From JAJRXG01 sp964640065 (lineage in GTDB: Bacteria; Bacteroidota; Bacteroidia; Chitinophagales; Saprospiraceae): DNA of 52,648 nucleotides. Position 1 is the first letter of the stretch. Each line of letters begins with the position of its first letter. The DNA lies in the NCBI GenBank assembly GCA_964640065.1, contig CAZXIE010000008.1, positions 1-52,648 of the forward strand, in the 5' to 3' direction. The notes beneath the pieces were generated by a model, which did not search any database, was not told the DNA's origin, and was given only the letters and a program-made list of their open reading frames with translations. Shown here piece after piece: positions 7,254 through 15,454 of this stretch. Made by a program: the position numbers and the translations under genes.

Positions 7254-9104
7254 ATGGCTAAGGTATCGATCAATCTTAAAGATGGCACTGTCGAACAAGA
7301 GAGTCCTCCAGAAGTCATAGTAGGTATAGACCTAGGTACGACTCATAGTATCGTGGCATTCATACAGGATGGTGAGCCAGTAGCTATATCCAAAGAAGAT
7401 ACTGCGTCGGCATTGGTCCCCTCGATTGTGCATTTTGATCAAGATAATCAAGTGGTTGTTGGCCAAAAAGCGAAAGAACTACTTGTAGATAGTCCAGAAA
7501 GAACGATCTACTCAGTAAAAAGACTTCTTGGGAAGTCGTATGCGGATCTTGAAAGTCTGGACCATCGCCTCAGCTATAAGATCATCGATACAGATGAAGG
7601 AGGACTGGTCAAAGTGGCCATCCAAGAGAAATTTTATTCTCCGATAGAGTTATCAGCAGAGATCCTCAAGGCATTAAAAGAAATGGCAGAGGATTACCTG
7701 AAGAGCGAGATTCATAAGGCTGTCATCACGGTGCCAGCCTACTTTAATGATGCCCAAAGACAAGCGACTAGAGATGCTGGTAAGCTTGCAGGACTTGATG
7801 TATTAAGGATTGTCAATGAACCTACAGCAGCTAGCTTAGCATATGATATAGGTACTTCCAGAAGTGATAATGAGACGATAGTAGTCTATGATCTTGGGGG
7901 AGGGACCTTCGACATCTCGATCCTTCGGATCGAAGATGGAGTGTTCGAAGTACTAGCCACACATGGTGATACTTATCTGGGCGGAGATGATGTCGATAGA
8001 GCGATCATAGACCACTGGATGGCGGAGCATGGCCTTGAGATGAGTGATAGCAAAGTAGGTCAGTCGATCAGGCTCGCAGCTGAAGAAATGAAAAAAGCAC
8101 TTGGTAGCCATGAGACACATAGCATCGAGGTAGAAGGCAAGACACTCTCCTTGACAAGAGATAAGTTTCATGAGCTCATTAATCCACTCATCAGTCGTAC
8201 GATCGAGATGTGTAAGGCTTGCGTAAAGGATGCAGATATACAGATCTCTGATATCGATCAGGTCATCCTTGTCGGAGGAAGCACGAGACTGCTGTTGGTA
8301 AAAGAGATGGTTTCAGATTTCTTTCAAAAAACAGCTAATGATCATATAGACCCAGACAAGACAGTTGCGCTTGGTGCGGCGATACAGGCGGATATACTTG
8401 CTGGTAATCGCAAAGACATGCTCTTGCTCGATGTGACTCCACTATCTCTAGGTATAGAAACTGTAGGAGGACTGATGGATACCATCATACCACGTAACTC
8501 CAAGGTGCCTACACGAGCTGGCAGGCAGTATACTACTTCTGTAGATGGACAGACAAAGCTCAAGGTAGCCGTCTTCCAAGGCGAGAGAGACTTAGTCAGT
8601 GATAATCGAAAACTTGGTGAGTTTATCTTATCGGGGATCCCACCTATGGCATCAGGTATGCCCAAGATAGATATCAAGTTTATCCTCGATGCTGATGGCA
8701 TCTTGAGAGTAAAAGCTAGTGAACTACGATCAGAAGTAGAAACCGAAGTTGAAATCAAATCACAGTACGGCATCTCAGAAGAGGAAATGGGCAAGATGCT
8801 ACTTGCCTCTATACAACATGCTCAATCGGATATGACTCAGAGAGCGCTCATAGAAGCGCGGACAGAAGCTCAGAATGTAGTCCAGCATACCACGAAGTTT
8901 CTGCGGCAAAATGATGCTATACTGACGGAAGAAGAGAAACAAGTATTACAAACACTTGCAACAGGCATAGAACTATCGATCGAGGGTACTGATAAAGATG
9001 CAATCCAAGCGGCCATGGATGAGATCAATGAGTACAGTAGGCCGATAGCAGAGCGAGCCATGGATGCTAATATTGCTGATGCACTAAAAGGAAAAGGCGT
9101 CTAG
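7254..9104 (+). CDS. hscA: Hsp70-type chaperone, HscA-like
   Basis: 616 residues, the length of HscA and shorter than DnaK. Actin-like ATPase domain: phosphate 1 motif VGIDLGTTHSIVAF (about 23-36), INEPTAASLAYD-type segment, phosphate 2 VYDLGGGTFDISIL, adenosine motif VILVGGSTRLL. The substrate-binding domain starts near LLLDVTPLSLGIETVGG, and the C-terminus lacks the DnaK acidic tail. HscA helps transfer Fe-S clusters from the scaffold IscU. The N-terminal leader MAKVSINLKDGTVEQ is typical of Bacteroidota HscA. No isc genes lie next to it; the GH3 gene follows by 8 nt. A second DnaK paralogue remains possible. Confidence 0.85.
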   Translation: MAKVSINLKDGTVEQESPPEVIVGIDLGTTHSIVAFIQDGEPVAISKEDTASALVPSIVHFDQDNQVVVGQKAKELLVDSPERTIYSVKRLLGKSYADLESLDHRLSYKIIDTDEGGLVKVAIQEKFYSPIELSAEILKALKEMAEDYLKSEIHKAVITVPAYFNDAQRQATRDAGKLAGLDVLRIVNEPTAASLAYDIGTSRSDNETIVVYDLGGGTFDISILRIEDGVFEVLATHGDTYLGGDDVDRAIIDHWMAEHGLEMSDSKVGQSIRLAAEEMKKALGSHETHSIEVEGKTLSLTRDKFHELINPLISRTIEMCKACVKDADIQISDIDQVILVGGSTRLLLVKEMVSDFFQKTANDHIDPDKTVALGAAIQADILAGNRKDMLLLDVTPLSLGIETVGGLMDTIIPRNSKVPTRAGRQYTTSVDGQTKLKVAVFQGERDLVSDNRKLGEFILSGIPPMASGMPKIDIKFILDADGILRVKASELRSEVETEVEIKSQYGISEEEMGKMLLASIQHAQSDMTQRALIEARTEAQNVVQHTTKFLRQNDAILTEEEKQVLQTLATGIELSIEGTDKDAIQAAMDEINEYSRPIAERAMDANIADALKGKGV

Positions 9105-9112
9105 CGAGAGCT

Positions 9113-10600
9113 ATGAAATCACTGTTCGTAAAACCATATGCCAAGTATATTGCACGTCAGGTCAGACGCGAAAGAGATAATGCAATAGCAGATCAAAGTA
9201 AGATGCATTACTATCTTCTCAAAGTTGGTAAGCAAACCCTATTTGGTCAAGATCATAGCTTTGAAAGCATCAGATCGCATAAGGACTGGTGTGAAGCTGT
9301 CCCGATCAGAGATTATGAAGGACTGCGATCTTATGTAGACAAAGTGGTCGATGGAGAGTCCGATATCCTATGGAAAGGCAAGCCCAAGTACTTTGCAAAG
9401 ACTAGCGGCACCACATCTGGTATCAAGTATATCCCTATCACTCACGATAGCATGCCTAATCATATCAATGCTGCGCGTAAAACCATGATGTCATATTCGG
9501 CGATAGGGGATAATGTGAAGGTCTTTGATGGTAAGGCTATGTTTCTTTCTGGCTCACCAACACTTTATCAAAAGAATGGAGTAGCTACAGGAAGACTTTC
9601 GGGTATCGTTAATCATGAATTGCCTGCTATCATAAAGGGTAATCAACTGCCCTCTTATGATATCAACTGTATAGAAGATTGGGAAGAAAAAGTGGAGGCC
9701 ATCGTGCAACAAACTAAGACGCATGATCTCCGATTGATCAGTGGTATTCCACCGTGGGTGCAGATGTACTTTGAAAGAATACTGGACGTCACAGGTAAAT
9801 CTGTGATCAAAGAAGTCTTCCCTAACCTTCAAGTGTTTTTCTATGGCGGGGTGAACTATGAGCCTTACCGCGATGCTCTTGAAGGATTGATAGGAGAAAG
9901 TATAGATAGCTTAGAGACGTATCCGGCATCGGAAGGATTTATAGCTTTTCAAGATACCCTCGATCAACAAGGACTTCTCTTGAATACTAATGCAGGTATT
10001 TTCTATGAGTTTGTACCACTTAACGAGTGGGGAACAGAGAAGCCGACAAGGTATACTTTGAAGGATGTAGAGATAGATAAGGACTACGTCATCATACTTT
10101 CATCTAATGCTGGCTTGTGGGCATATAATCTTGGGGACACTGTACGCTTTGCATCAAAAGATCCATATCGCATCGTCGTCTCGGGAAGAGTGAAGCATTT
10201 TATTTCTGCCTTTGGAGAGCATGTTATCGGCAAAGAAGTAGAGCAAGCTATGCTCCAAACTTGCGCACAGCACAAAGCTTCGGTGATAGAGTATACGGTG
10301 GCACCACAAGTCAATCCTACTAAGGGTCTGCCATATCACGAGTGGTTCATAGAGTGGGAGTCGACACCAGATAATTTGGATGCATTCAGATCTGAATTAG
10401 ACGAAGCACTCTGTAAGCAAAATGCCTACTATGAAGACCTTATCAAAGGAGCAATTTTGAAGCCATTAGTAATCAACTCAGTCAAAGCGGGCACCTTCAG
10501 AAACTATATGAAGAGCAAAGGAAAACTAGGTGGTCAAAATAAGGTTCCACGCCTTAGCAATGACCGGAAGATAGCTGATGCGCTTAATGCATTGGTCTAA
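9113..10600 (+). CDS. GH3 auxin-responsive promoter family protein
   Basis: 495 residues. GH3 proteins are adenylating enzymes (firefly-luciferase superfamily) that in plants join amino acids to hormones; the bacterial role is not established. Visible signs are a phosphate-binding loop FAKTSGTTSGIKYIPIT (about 93-109), the FYGGVNYEPY turn, ETYPASEGF (ATP-binding) and YVIILSSNAGLWAYNLGDTVRF near the C-terminal hinge. It starts 8 nt after hscA and is likely in the same operon. Its TAA overlaps the TAG of the convergent hydrolase gene. Confidence 0.87.
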   Translation: MKSLFVKPYAKYIARQVRRERDNAIADQSKMHYYLLKVGKQTLFGQDHSFESIRSHKDWCEAVPIRDYEGLRSYVDKVVDGESDILWKGKPKYFAKTSGTTSGIKYIPITHDSMPNHINAARKTMMSYSAIGDNVKVFDGKAMFLSGSPTLYQKNGVATGRLSGIVNHELPAIIKGNQLPSYDINCIEDWEEKVEAIVQQTKTHDLRLISGIPPWVQMYFERILDVTGKSVIKEVFPNLQVFFYGGVNYEPYRDALEGLIGESIDSLETYPASEGFIAFQDTLDQQGLLLNTNAGIFYEFVPLNEWGTEKPTRYTLKDVEIDKDYVIILSSNAGLWAYNLGDTVRFASKDPYRIVVSGRVKHFISAFGEHVIGKEVEQAMLQTCAQHKASVIEYTVAPQVNPTKGLPYHEWFIEWESTPDNLDAFRSELDEALCKQNAYYEDLIKGAILKPLVINSVKAGTFRNYMKSKGKLGGQNKVPRLSNDRKIADALNALV

Positions 10601-11619
10601 GAGAAATGAGATACTGACTTGATCAGTAAGTTCTCTGAAGTATCTCGTACTGCATAACTAAATCCTGGCTGTAAACAGTAAGATCCAACTTCACCGAGTG
10701 TGTTAATCGCGATATAAGCGACTTGAAAATCTTTAGCTCGCTCAGGATCTACTTCTACTATTCTTTCAACTGCCTTTTGACAGGCCTCCGTAGGTGACAT
10801 ACCCATCCTCATGAACTCAGTGATGAGATGACAACCTGCAGTTCTGATTACCTCCTCTCCTTGACCTGTCGCCACTGCAGCTCCAGCTTTTGGATCAACA
10901 TACAATCCTGCACCGATGATCGGGCTATCACCTACGCGCCCTCTCATCTTAAACGCCATCCCTGAAGTAGTACATGCTCCCGCTAATCTTCCATGGCTAT
11001 CAAGTGCGATAAGCCCCATGGTATCATGATTCCGGCTTCCATCGGGAAGTTTTTGAGGTGGTGCGATATCCTGTAGTTGTGATTGCTCGATGTTGATGAC
11101 AGGTTTGTACTCAGATGATTGTAACCAATCATCATAAGTTTTTTGAGCACTTTCTGACAACTTGCCAGACTCAAAGGGGTGTCCCTGCTGTAATGCAAAC
11201 TGCTGCGCACCTTGACCTACTAGAAATACATGAGGCGTATTTTCCATGACCTGACGAGCCACTGTAATAGGATGTTGTATGCGTTCTAGTCCGGCGACAC
11301 CTCCACATTTATACTGATGATCCATGATACAGGCGTCAAGAGTGACTATACCGTCTCGATCTGGATTGCCTCCGAGGCCTACACAGCAGGAGATTTCATC
11401 TTCGATATATCTCGCACCAGACTCTACGGCATCTAAAGCATTACCATTCTCTGATGTGATTATCTGCCACGCGTTTTCTGCTACTTCGACCCCACTGTCC
11501 CAAGTAGCAACCACAATCGGTTTTCGTTCTTTGGGTGGAGTAGCGCATGCTACGTGACTGCTGGCTAGTATAGGTAAGCCTAGTGACGTGAGCTGTATAA
11601 ATCCTCTTCGCGAAGTCAT
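10597..11619 (-). CDS. Exported N4-(beta-N-acetylglucosaminyl)-L-asparaginase family protein
   Basis: 340 residues from ATG 11619 (a TTG two codons upstream is less likely). Ntn hydrolase that matures by self-cleavage before a threonine: NHDTMGLIALDSHG holds the nucleophile Thr in the classic HDT-G context, followed by GACTTSGM and RVGDSPIIGAG. The N-terminus TSRRGFIQLTSLGLPIL is a twin-arginine signal, so the enzyme is folded before export. It should cleave glycosyl-asparagine bonds or isoaspartyl/asparagine-type substrates. It converges on the GH3 gene with overlapping stop codons (CTAA). Confidence 0.86.
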   Translation of the reverse strand: MTSRRGFIQLTSLGLPILASSHVACATPPKERKPIVVATWDSGVEVAENAWQIITSENGNALDAVESGARYIEDEISCCVGLGGNPDRDGIVTLDACIMDHQYKCGGVAGLERIQHPITVARQVMENTPHVFLVGQGAQQFALQQGHPFESGKLSESAQKTYDDWLQSSEYKPVINIEQSQLQDIAPPQKLPDGSRNHDTMGLIALDSHGRLAGACTTSGMAFKMRGRVGDSPIIGAGLYVDPKAGAAVATGQGEEVIRTAGCHLITEFMRMGMSPTEACQKAVERIVEVDPERAKDFQVAYIAINTLGEVGSYCLQPGFSYAVRDTSENLLIKSVSHFS

Positions 11620-11667
11620 GATCAAGTGTTGTGGAAGTAAGATAGTTTATGATGATCAAAGAAGGGT

Positions 11668-11690
11668 GTGAGAAGTTTCAAATTTCTTAC
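11668..11690 (+). repeat. REP hairpin of type 1 (solo, slightly decayed)
   Basis: GTGAGAAGTTTCAAATTTCTTAC, a variant of the type-1 hairpin of this locus (stem GTAAGAAGTT, loop GCA, stem AACTTCTTAC), is followed by AGCG. It is the left edge of the array and ends a unit whose left part is missing. Confidence 0.75.
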
Positions 11691-11717
11691 AGCGTTCTAT
11701 AATGAAGCGGTATCGCT

Positions 11718-11925
11718 CTCCTAAGTTTGTAACTTAGGAGAAGCCACAAACATGAAATAGAGAATAGGATATAAAGTAGATGACCAATTTGGCATGTACT
11801 TCATTTTATGTACGATTGTTGGATGGGTATACTTATTGACAAGAGAAGAATATGCTAAGATGAACTACAGTAGAAATAAAGAAAGAGCATGATTTATGAT
11901 GAGTAAGAAGTTGCAAACTTCTTAC
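11718..11925 (+). mobile_element. Non-autonomous REP/RAYT unit with internally deleted transposase
   Basis: The type-2 hairpin (CTCCTAAGTT, TGT, AACTTAGGAG; 11718-11740) lies on the left and the type-1 hairpin (GTAAGAAGTT, GCA, AACTTCTTAC; 11903-11925) on the right. Between them is a truncated RAYT reading frame (11752-11892). The two hairpins share a core but point in opposite directions, so the unit has inverted ends. It has the same architecture as the intact unit that follows it. Confidence 0.8.
11752..11892 (+). pseudogene. RAYT (Y1 transposase) 5' remnant
   Basis: In frame it reads MK, stop, then RIGYKVDDQFGMYFILCTIV and WVYLLTREEYAKM. This parallels the intact transposase start (KGYNIDDQYGMYFITCTIV). 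A TAG replaces codon 3, and similarity stops at about codon 39, after which the sequence jumps to that found just before the right-hand hairpin. It is therefore an internal deletion plus a nonsense mutation. No HUH or catalytic Tyr region remains. Confidence 0.85.
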
Positions 11926-11988
11926 AGCGCTGTACGAAGAAGCGTTATCGCTCTCCTAAGTTTGCAACTTAGGAGAAATCTATAAAAC

Positions 11989-12585
11989 ATGAAAGAGAGA
12001 AAAGGTTACAACATAGACGACCAGTATGGCATGTACTTCATTACGTGCACGATTGTTGGCTGGGTGGACTTGTTCACAAGAGAAGAATGTGCTCAGATAA
12101 TTACGAGATCATTGGGTTATTGTCTAAGAGAGAAAGGTTTGATTATTTATGCATATGTAATCATGTCAAGTCATCTACATCTTATCGTGCAAGCAAAGGA
12201 GGGCTCTGATGGCTTGTCAGCTATCATTAGAGACTTTAAGAAGTATACTTCAAAGGCTTTAATTGATTGGATATTGTCTGATAGTAAAGAAAGTAGATCC
12301 GATTGGCTCAAAGTAGTTTTCAAATATCATGGAGATAGAAATAGTAACAACAAGCTTTATCAGGTATGGCAGCAAGACAATCAGCCTAAAGTACTTCTTC
12401 ATCCAAAATTTATACGGCAGAAGCTAGATTACATCCACATGAATCCTGTGAAGAGCGGTGCTGTTTTTGAGGCACAAGATTATAAGTATAGTAGTGCAAG
12501 GCAATATATAACTGGGCAAGAATCAGATTATCTACAAGTTGAAATAATTGATCCTGGAATTGAAGAAGGTTATGTATTTCATTGA
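11989..12585 (+). CDS. REP-associated tyrosine transposase (RAYT, Y1/HUH family)
   Basis: 198 residues. Single-strand DNA nuclease/transposase related to IS200/IS605 TnpA. The HUH pair is H62-L-H64 in SSHLHLIV. The candidate catalytic tyrosine is Y148 in KLDYIHMNPVKSG, the hallmark of RAYTs, followed by YKYSSARQY. RAYTs recognise and cleave the REP hairpins that flank them; here hairpins sit 13 nt before and about 130 nt after the gene. All key residues are intact, so it may be active. It was presumably acquired as a selfish or domesticated element. Confidence 0.9.
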   Translation: MKERKGYNIDDQYGMYFITCTIVGWVDLFTREECAQIITRSLGYCLREKGLIIYAYVIMSSHLHLIVQAKEGSDGLSAIIRDFKKYTSKALIDWILSDSKESRSDWLKVVFKYHGDRNSNNKLYQVWQQDNQPKVLLHPKFIRQKLDYIHMNPVKSGAVFEAQDYKYSSARQYITGQESDYLQVEIIDPGIEEGYVFH

Positions 12586-12717
12586 GAGAAGTTGATGTTT
12601 TATGACTGAGAGTTCTTCTAGGGCGAGCCTCTATGGTTCGAAAATGTAGATAAATTGGACCTTTGAATTGGAAAGGTAGCGCAAGAAACAAAGATCCAAA
12701 AGCTTGATTTATGATTA
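12586..12717. other. Non-coding tail of the intact RAYT unit
   Basis: About 130 nt between the transposase stop and the right hairpin. No frame or motif is seen apart from the final GATTTATGAT(T/G)AG, which also precedes the type-1 hairpin at 11903. Confidence 0.5.
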
Positions 12718-12759
12718 GTAAGAAGTTGCAAACTTCTTACAGCGGTTTTATTAACCGCT

Positions 12760-12860
12760 CTCCTAAGTTTGTAACTTAGGAGAATCATATAAAACATAAA
12801 GAGAAGAGCTTGCAACTTAGAATCTGGTCTATGATTGGAAAGAAGTTTCAATCCGATCAC
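12760..12860 (+). mobile_element. Highly reduced REP/RAYT unit
   Basis: A good type-2 hairpin (12760-12782) is followed by about 50 nt that still resembles the RAYT leader and first codons (ATAAAACATAAAGAGAAGAG against ATAAAACATGAAAGAGAG). A decayed type-1 hairpin ends it (about 12838-12860, GGAAAGAAGTTTCAATC). This is the third tandem unit and the most degenerate. Confidence 0.65.
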
Positions 12861-12886
12861 CGCGTTACACAAAGAAGGAAAGTGAG

Positions 12887-13843
12887 TTAGCTAACAAGAG
12901 ACTGATACAAGCTTGGATCTATATTTCCACCACAGATAATCAGTACAACCGTCCTGCCTTTGAATCTTTCTCTTTCTTTTTTAAGTGCGGCGATCGTCAC
13001 AGCTGCTGCACCTTCGATAGTAATATCCAATTCGTCATGTGCTGATTTGATACCATCTTTTATGGCAGATTCTTCAACAGCTATAGTGCGATCCACGACC
13101 GCTTGACAAATCGGAAAGGTGATAGCTCCAGGTTCGATACCACCAGCCGATCCATCGGACAGTGTATCTCTTGCATCTTTCTGATCGACGATCTTTCCCG
13201 CCTTTAGACTGAGAGCCATCTCCATACTGTTTCTAGGTTCGCAACCTATAACATTTACGGAAGTGGAAAGAGACTTTAGGTAAGCTCCGATACCTGCGAT
13301 GAGGCCTCCACCTCCTATCGTCACTAGAACATCATCGATATGCTCTAACTGTGATGTGAGCTCGACGGCTATCGTGCCCTGTCCTGCTATGATGTCTAGA
13401 TCGTTATAGGGAGACACATAGATGGCCTCTTGCTTCTTTGCATACGCCTTGGCATATAACTCAGTATCCAAGGGGTTATCACCTTCCATCCTCAGCTCAA
13501 CAGGATATTTTTTGATTTTTTTCAACTTGATAGGGGAGGCAGTAGTAGGTAGAAAGACAATGCCTTTTTGCCCAGTAATCTCCATCGCTCGCCCAAATCC
13601 GGCTCCATGATTTCCGGTTGATGCGGTTATAAAAGTTCGCTCTGTAGGCAAACTCGCTAGTACCTTATTAAGACTCCCTCTTGCCTTGAATGAACCTGTA
13701 TGTTGTTCGGATTCTAATTTGAGATAGACGTTACCACTGACTAAATCGCTGAGCTTAGGACTATGAAGAAGACGGGTTTTGATGATATGTTGAGATATCC
13801 TTTCGTGGGCTTCATTGACTCGGTCGGCTATATCTTTTATCAT
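12887..13843 (-). CDS. Threonine/serine dehydratase, PLP-dependent, short form
   Basis: 318 residues, fold type II PLP enzyme. The Schiff-base lysine is K53 in TGSFKARG, the phosphate loop is GGGGLIAG, and the C-terminal cofactor contact is IICGGNID. It deaminates threonine or serine to 2-oxobutyrate or pyruvate plus ammonia. It lacks the C-terminal ACT-type regulatory domain of biosynthetic IlvA, so a catabolic TdcB-like enzyme or serine racemase is more likely. It lies at the edge of the RAYT array and 33 nt downstream of the PhoD-like gene. The word ATTTACGGAAGTG (13253) lies within it. Confidence 0.85.
   Translation of the reverse strand: MIKDIADRVNEAHERISQHIIKTRLLHSPKLSDLVSGNVYLKLESEQHTGSFKARGSLNKVLASLPTERTFITASTGNHGAGFGRAMEITGQKGIVFLPTTASPIKLKKIKKYPVELRMEGDNPLDTELYAKAYAKKQEAIYVSPYNDLDIIAGQGTIAVELTSQLEHIDDVLVTIGGGGLIAGIGAYLKSLSTSVNVIGCEPRNSMEMALSLKAGKIVDQKDARDTLSDGSAGGIEPGAITFPICQAVVDRTIAVEESAIKDGIKSAHDELDITIEGAAAVTIAALKKERERFKGRTVVLIICGGNIDPSLYQSLVS
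13253..13265 (+). repeat. Dispersed word, one-mismatch copy ATTTACGGAAGTG
   Basis: Inside the threonine dehydratase gene, on the non-coding strand relative to the gene; the codons there read Ser-Thr-Ser-Val-Asn-Val. The same variant recurs at 21963. Confidence 0.5.
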
Positions 13844-13876
13844 ATCAACTCTAAAGTTTCTCTCTGTTCTATAGTA

Positions 13877-15370
13877 TCATAGACTGACACGATTATCACT
13901 TATCGTAACTTCTTGGGCAAGTGTAATAGTTGGCTCTTTCAGCTTTATGTCATCTACATAATACCATTGCGCTGAAGAACCATCTCCAGATAAGGTAAGA
14001 ATAACATAACCATGATCTCGACCATTGACATATTTTAGGTGTGGTACTGCTTTGGTAAGACCTCGTTCGCCAGCTTTAACTTGTTCATCTGTGAACTGAG
14101 GGCTTTCGTTCCAATTAGAAGAAGTGATACTTGGAGTGCCAATCTCTACTCCACAAGTTTTCCCGAGGTCATAGTTGGCTGATACATCTGGAATATCGAA
14201 TGCCCATGAAGAGTGAGTATCACCGGTGACGAAGACAACGTCTTTTATTTCATTAGCTGAAAGAAAACTTCTGATGTTATCACGTTCAGATGCATATCCA
14301 TCCCATGCATCGAGGTTAACTGGAAATTCTGGACGTACTGCACTCAAATCACATGGACTAAAGATAACTTGATTACCGATCACTTTCCATTTGGCAGTAG
14401 ACCCTTTGAGTTGATTTTTGAACCAAGAGAGTTGTGTAGTACCTAGCATCGATCTTTCATCGTCAGCCTCTGCTATGGACTCCGCAGGGGCCTCTCTTCC
14501 GGTATACCTTTCATCCAGCATGATGATGTCTACCATATCACCTATCGAGAACTTGCGATACAATTCAGAGTTGGGCTGAGGTCTGACAGGCATCCATTCG
14601 TAGTAGGCTTGCTTTGCTATCATTTTTCTTTCTTGATAGTCACCTTCATCATCCTGGTGATTTTGTGCGCCATCCTTATAGCTATCATTAGTGATCTCAT
14701 GATCATCCCAGATCATGATGAATGGATGCATCTGATGTACTTTTTGCAGGGCCTCATCTTCTCGATACTGAGCATATCGCGTGCGATAATCATCGAGTGC
14801 TATGATCTCATGTGAGGGTAGATGTTTTCTTATGAATGTACTATCACCATATTTATTAGGGCCATATTCATATATGTAATCACCCAGATGAAGAACAGCA
14901 TCAAGATCAGATTCAGCTAAGCCATGATAAGCACCAAAATACCCAAACTCAAAGTTGCTACAACTCACTACTCCTAACTTTACATCTTCCATACCGGCAG
15001 AAGGAAAAGTCTTGGTACGTCCAACTGGAGAGGACTTGTCTTCGTAAAGAAATCGATAGTAGTAGTATCTGTCAGACAGGAGGTCCTTTACATCGACTTT
15101 GACAGATTCATTAGTTGCAAGGACGGTCTGGTACTTCCCTTCTTTGGTGATGGATGAAAAGTCCTTGTCGCTGCTTACTTGCCAAGTCACATCTGCACTT
15201 TCATCAAGTGATAATTTTGTCCAGATAATTACGCTATGATCTGTAGGATCGCCAGATGCAACACCATGCTTGAATATCGAAGTGTCTTGAGTGTAAGAAG
15301 TTTTTTCTTTGGGAGCTTTATTACAGCTTAATATGAAGGTGAAACTGAAGAAAAGTATATACTTAGACAT
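13877..15370 (-). CDS. PhoD-like alkaline phosphatase / phosphodiesterase lipoprotein
   Basis: 497 residues. A signal peptide ends FTFILSC (lipobox Cys 16). The N-terminal Fn3-like PhoD domain begins FKHGVASGDPTDHSVIIWTKL. The metallophosphatase core has VVSCSNFEFGYF, VLHLGDYIYEYG, MIWDDHEITNDSY and FVTGDTHSSWAFDIP, which together hold the metal ligands. PhoD enzymes release phosphate from phosphomono- or diesters such as teichoic acid or phospholipid head groups outside the cell. It is placed between DUF2130 and threonine dehydratase; no Pho-box was recognised. Confidence 0.88.
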   Translation of the reverse strand: MSKYILFFSFTFILSCNKAPKEKTSYTQDTSIFKHGVASGDPTDHSVIIWTKLSLDESADVTWQVSSDKDFSSITKEGKYQTVLATNESVKVDVKDLLSDRYYYYRFLYEDKSSPVGRTKTFPSAGMEDVKLGVVSCSNFEFGYFGAYHGLAESDLDAVLHLGDYIYEYGPNKYGDSTFIRKHLPSHEIIALDDYRTRYAQYREDEALQKVHQMHPFIMIWDDHEITNDSYKDGAQNHQDDEGDYQERKMIAKQAYYEWMPVRPQPNSELYRKFSIGDMVDIIMLDERYTGREAPAESIAEADDERSMLGTTQLSWFKNQLKGSTAKWKVIGNQVIFSPCDLSAVRPEFPVNLDAWDGYASERDNIRSFLSANEIKDVVFVTGDTHSSWAFDIPDVSANYDLGKTCGVEIGTPSITSSNWNESPQFTDEQVKAGERGLTKAVPHLKYVNGRDHGYVILTLSGDGSSAQWYYVDDIKLKEPTITLAQEVTISDNRVSL

Positions 15371-15454
15371 AGCAGAAGGATCTTGAGCATCCTAAGATGC
15401 GCAATCCATTCCAGACAGCTTAAATCTATATGTAATCTTTTGATATGAGCTTAC

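Larger units (their letters stand above)
11953..12740 (+). mobile_element. Intact REP-RAYT-REP unit
   Basis: The type-2 hairpin (11953-11975) precedes and the type-1 hairpin (12718-12740) follows a complete Y1 transposase gene. Units are separated by short spacers beginning AGCG and ending CGCT (27 nt at 11926-11952, 19 nt at 12741-12759). The tandem arrangement with the neighbouring deleted units suggests the unit itself is what is copied. Confidence 0.8.

Noticed and set aside
8342..8794. 150-codon frame opposite hscA
   Set aside because: Antisense shadow of a highly conserved Hsp70 region with no motif of its own.
12630..12665. Possible tRNA T-arm (GGTTCGAAAA)
   Set aside because: No acceptor or anticodon stem can be formed around it.
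11668..12860. CRISPR-like array of repeated palindromes
   Set aside because: Repeats are of two types in inverse orientation with variable insert sizes, and surround a Y1 transposase. No cas genes or regular spacers are present.
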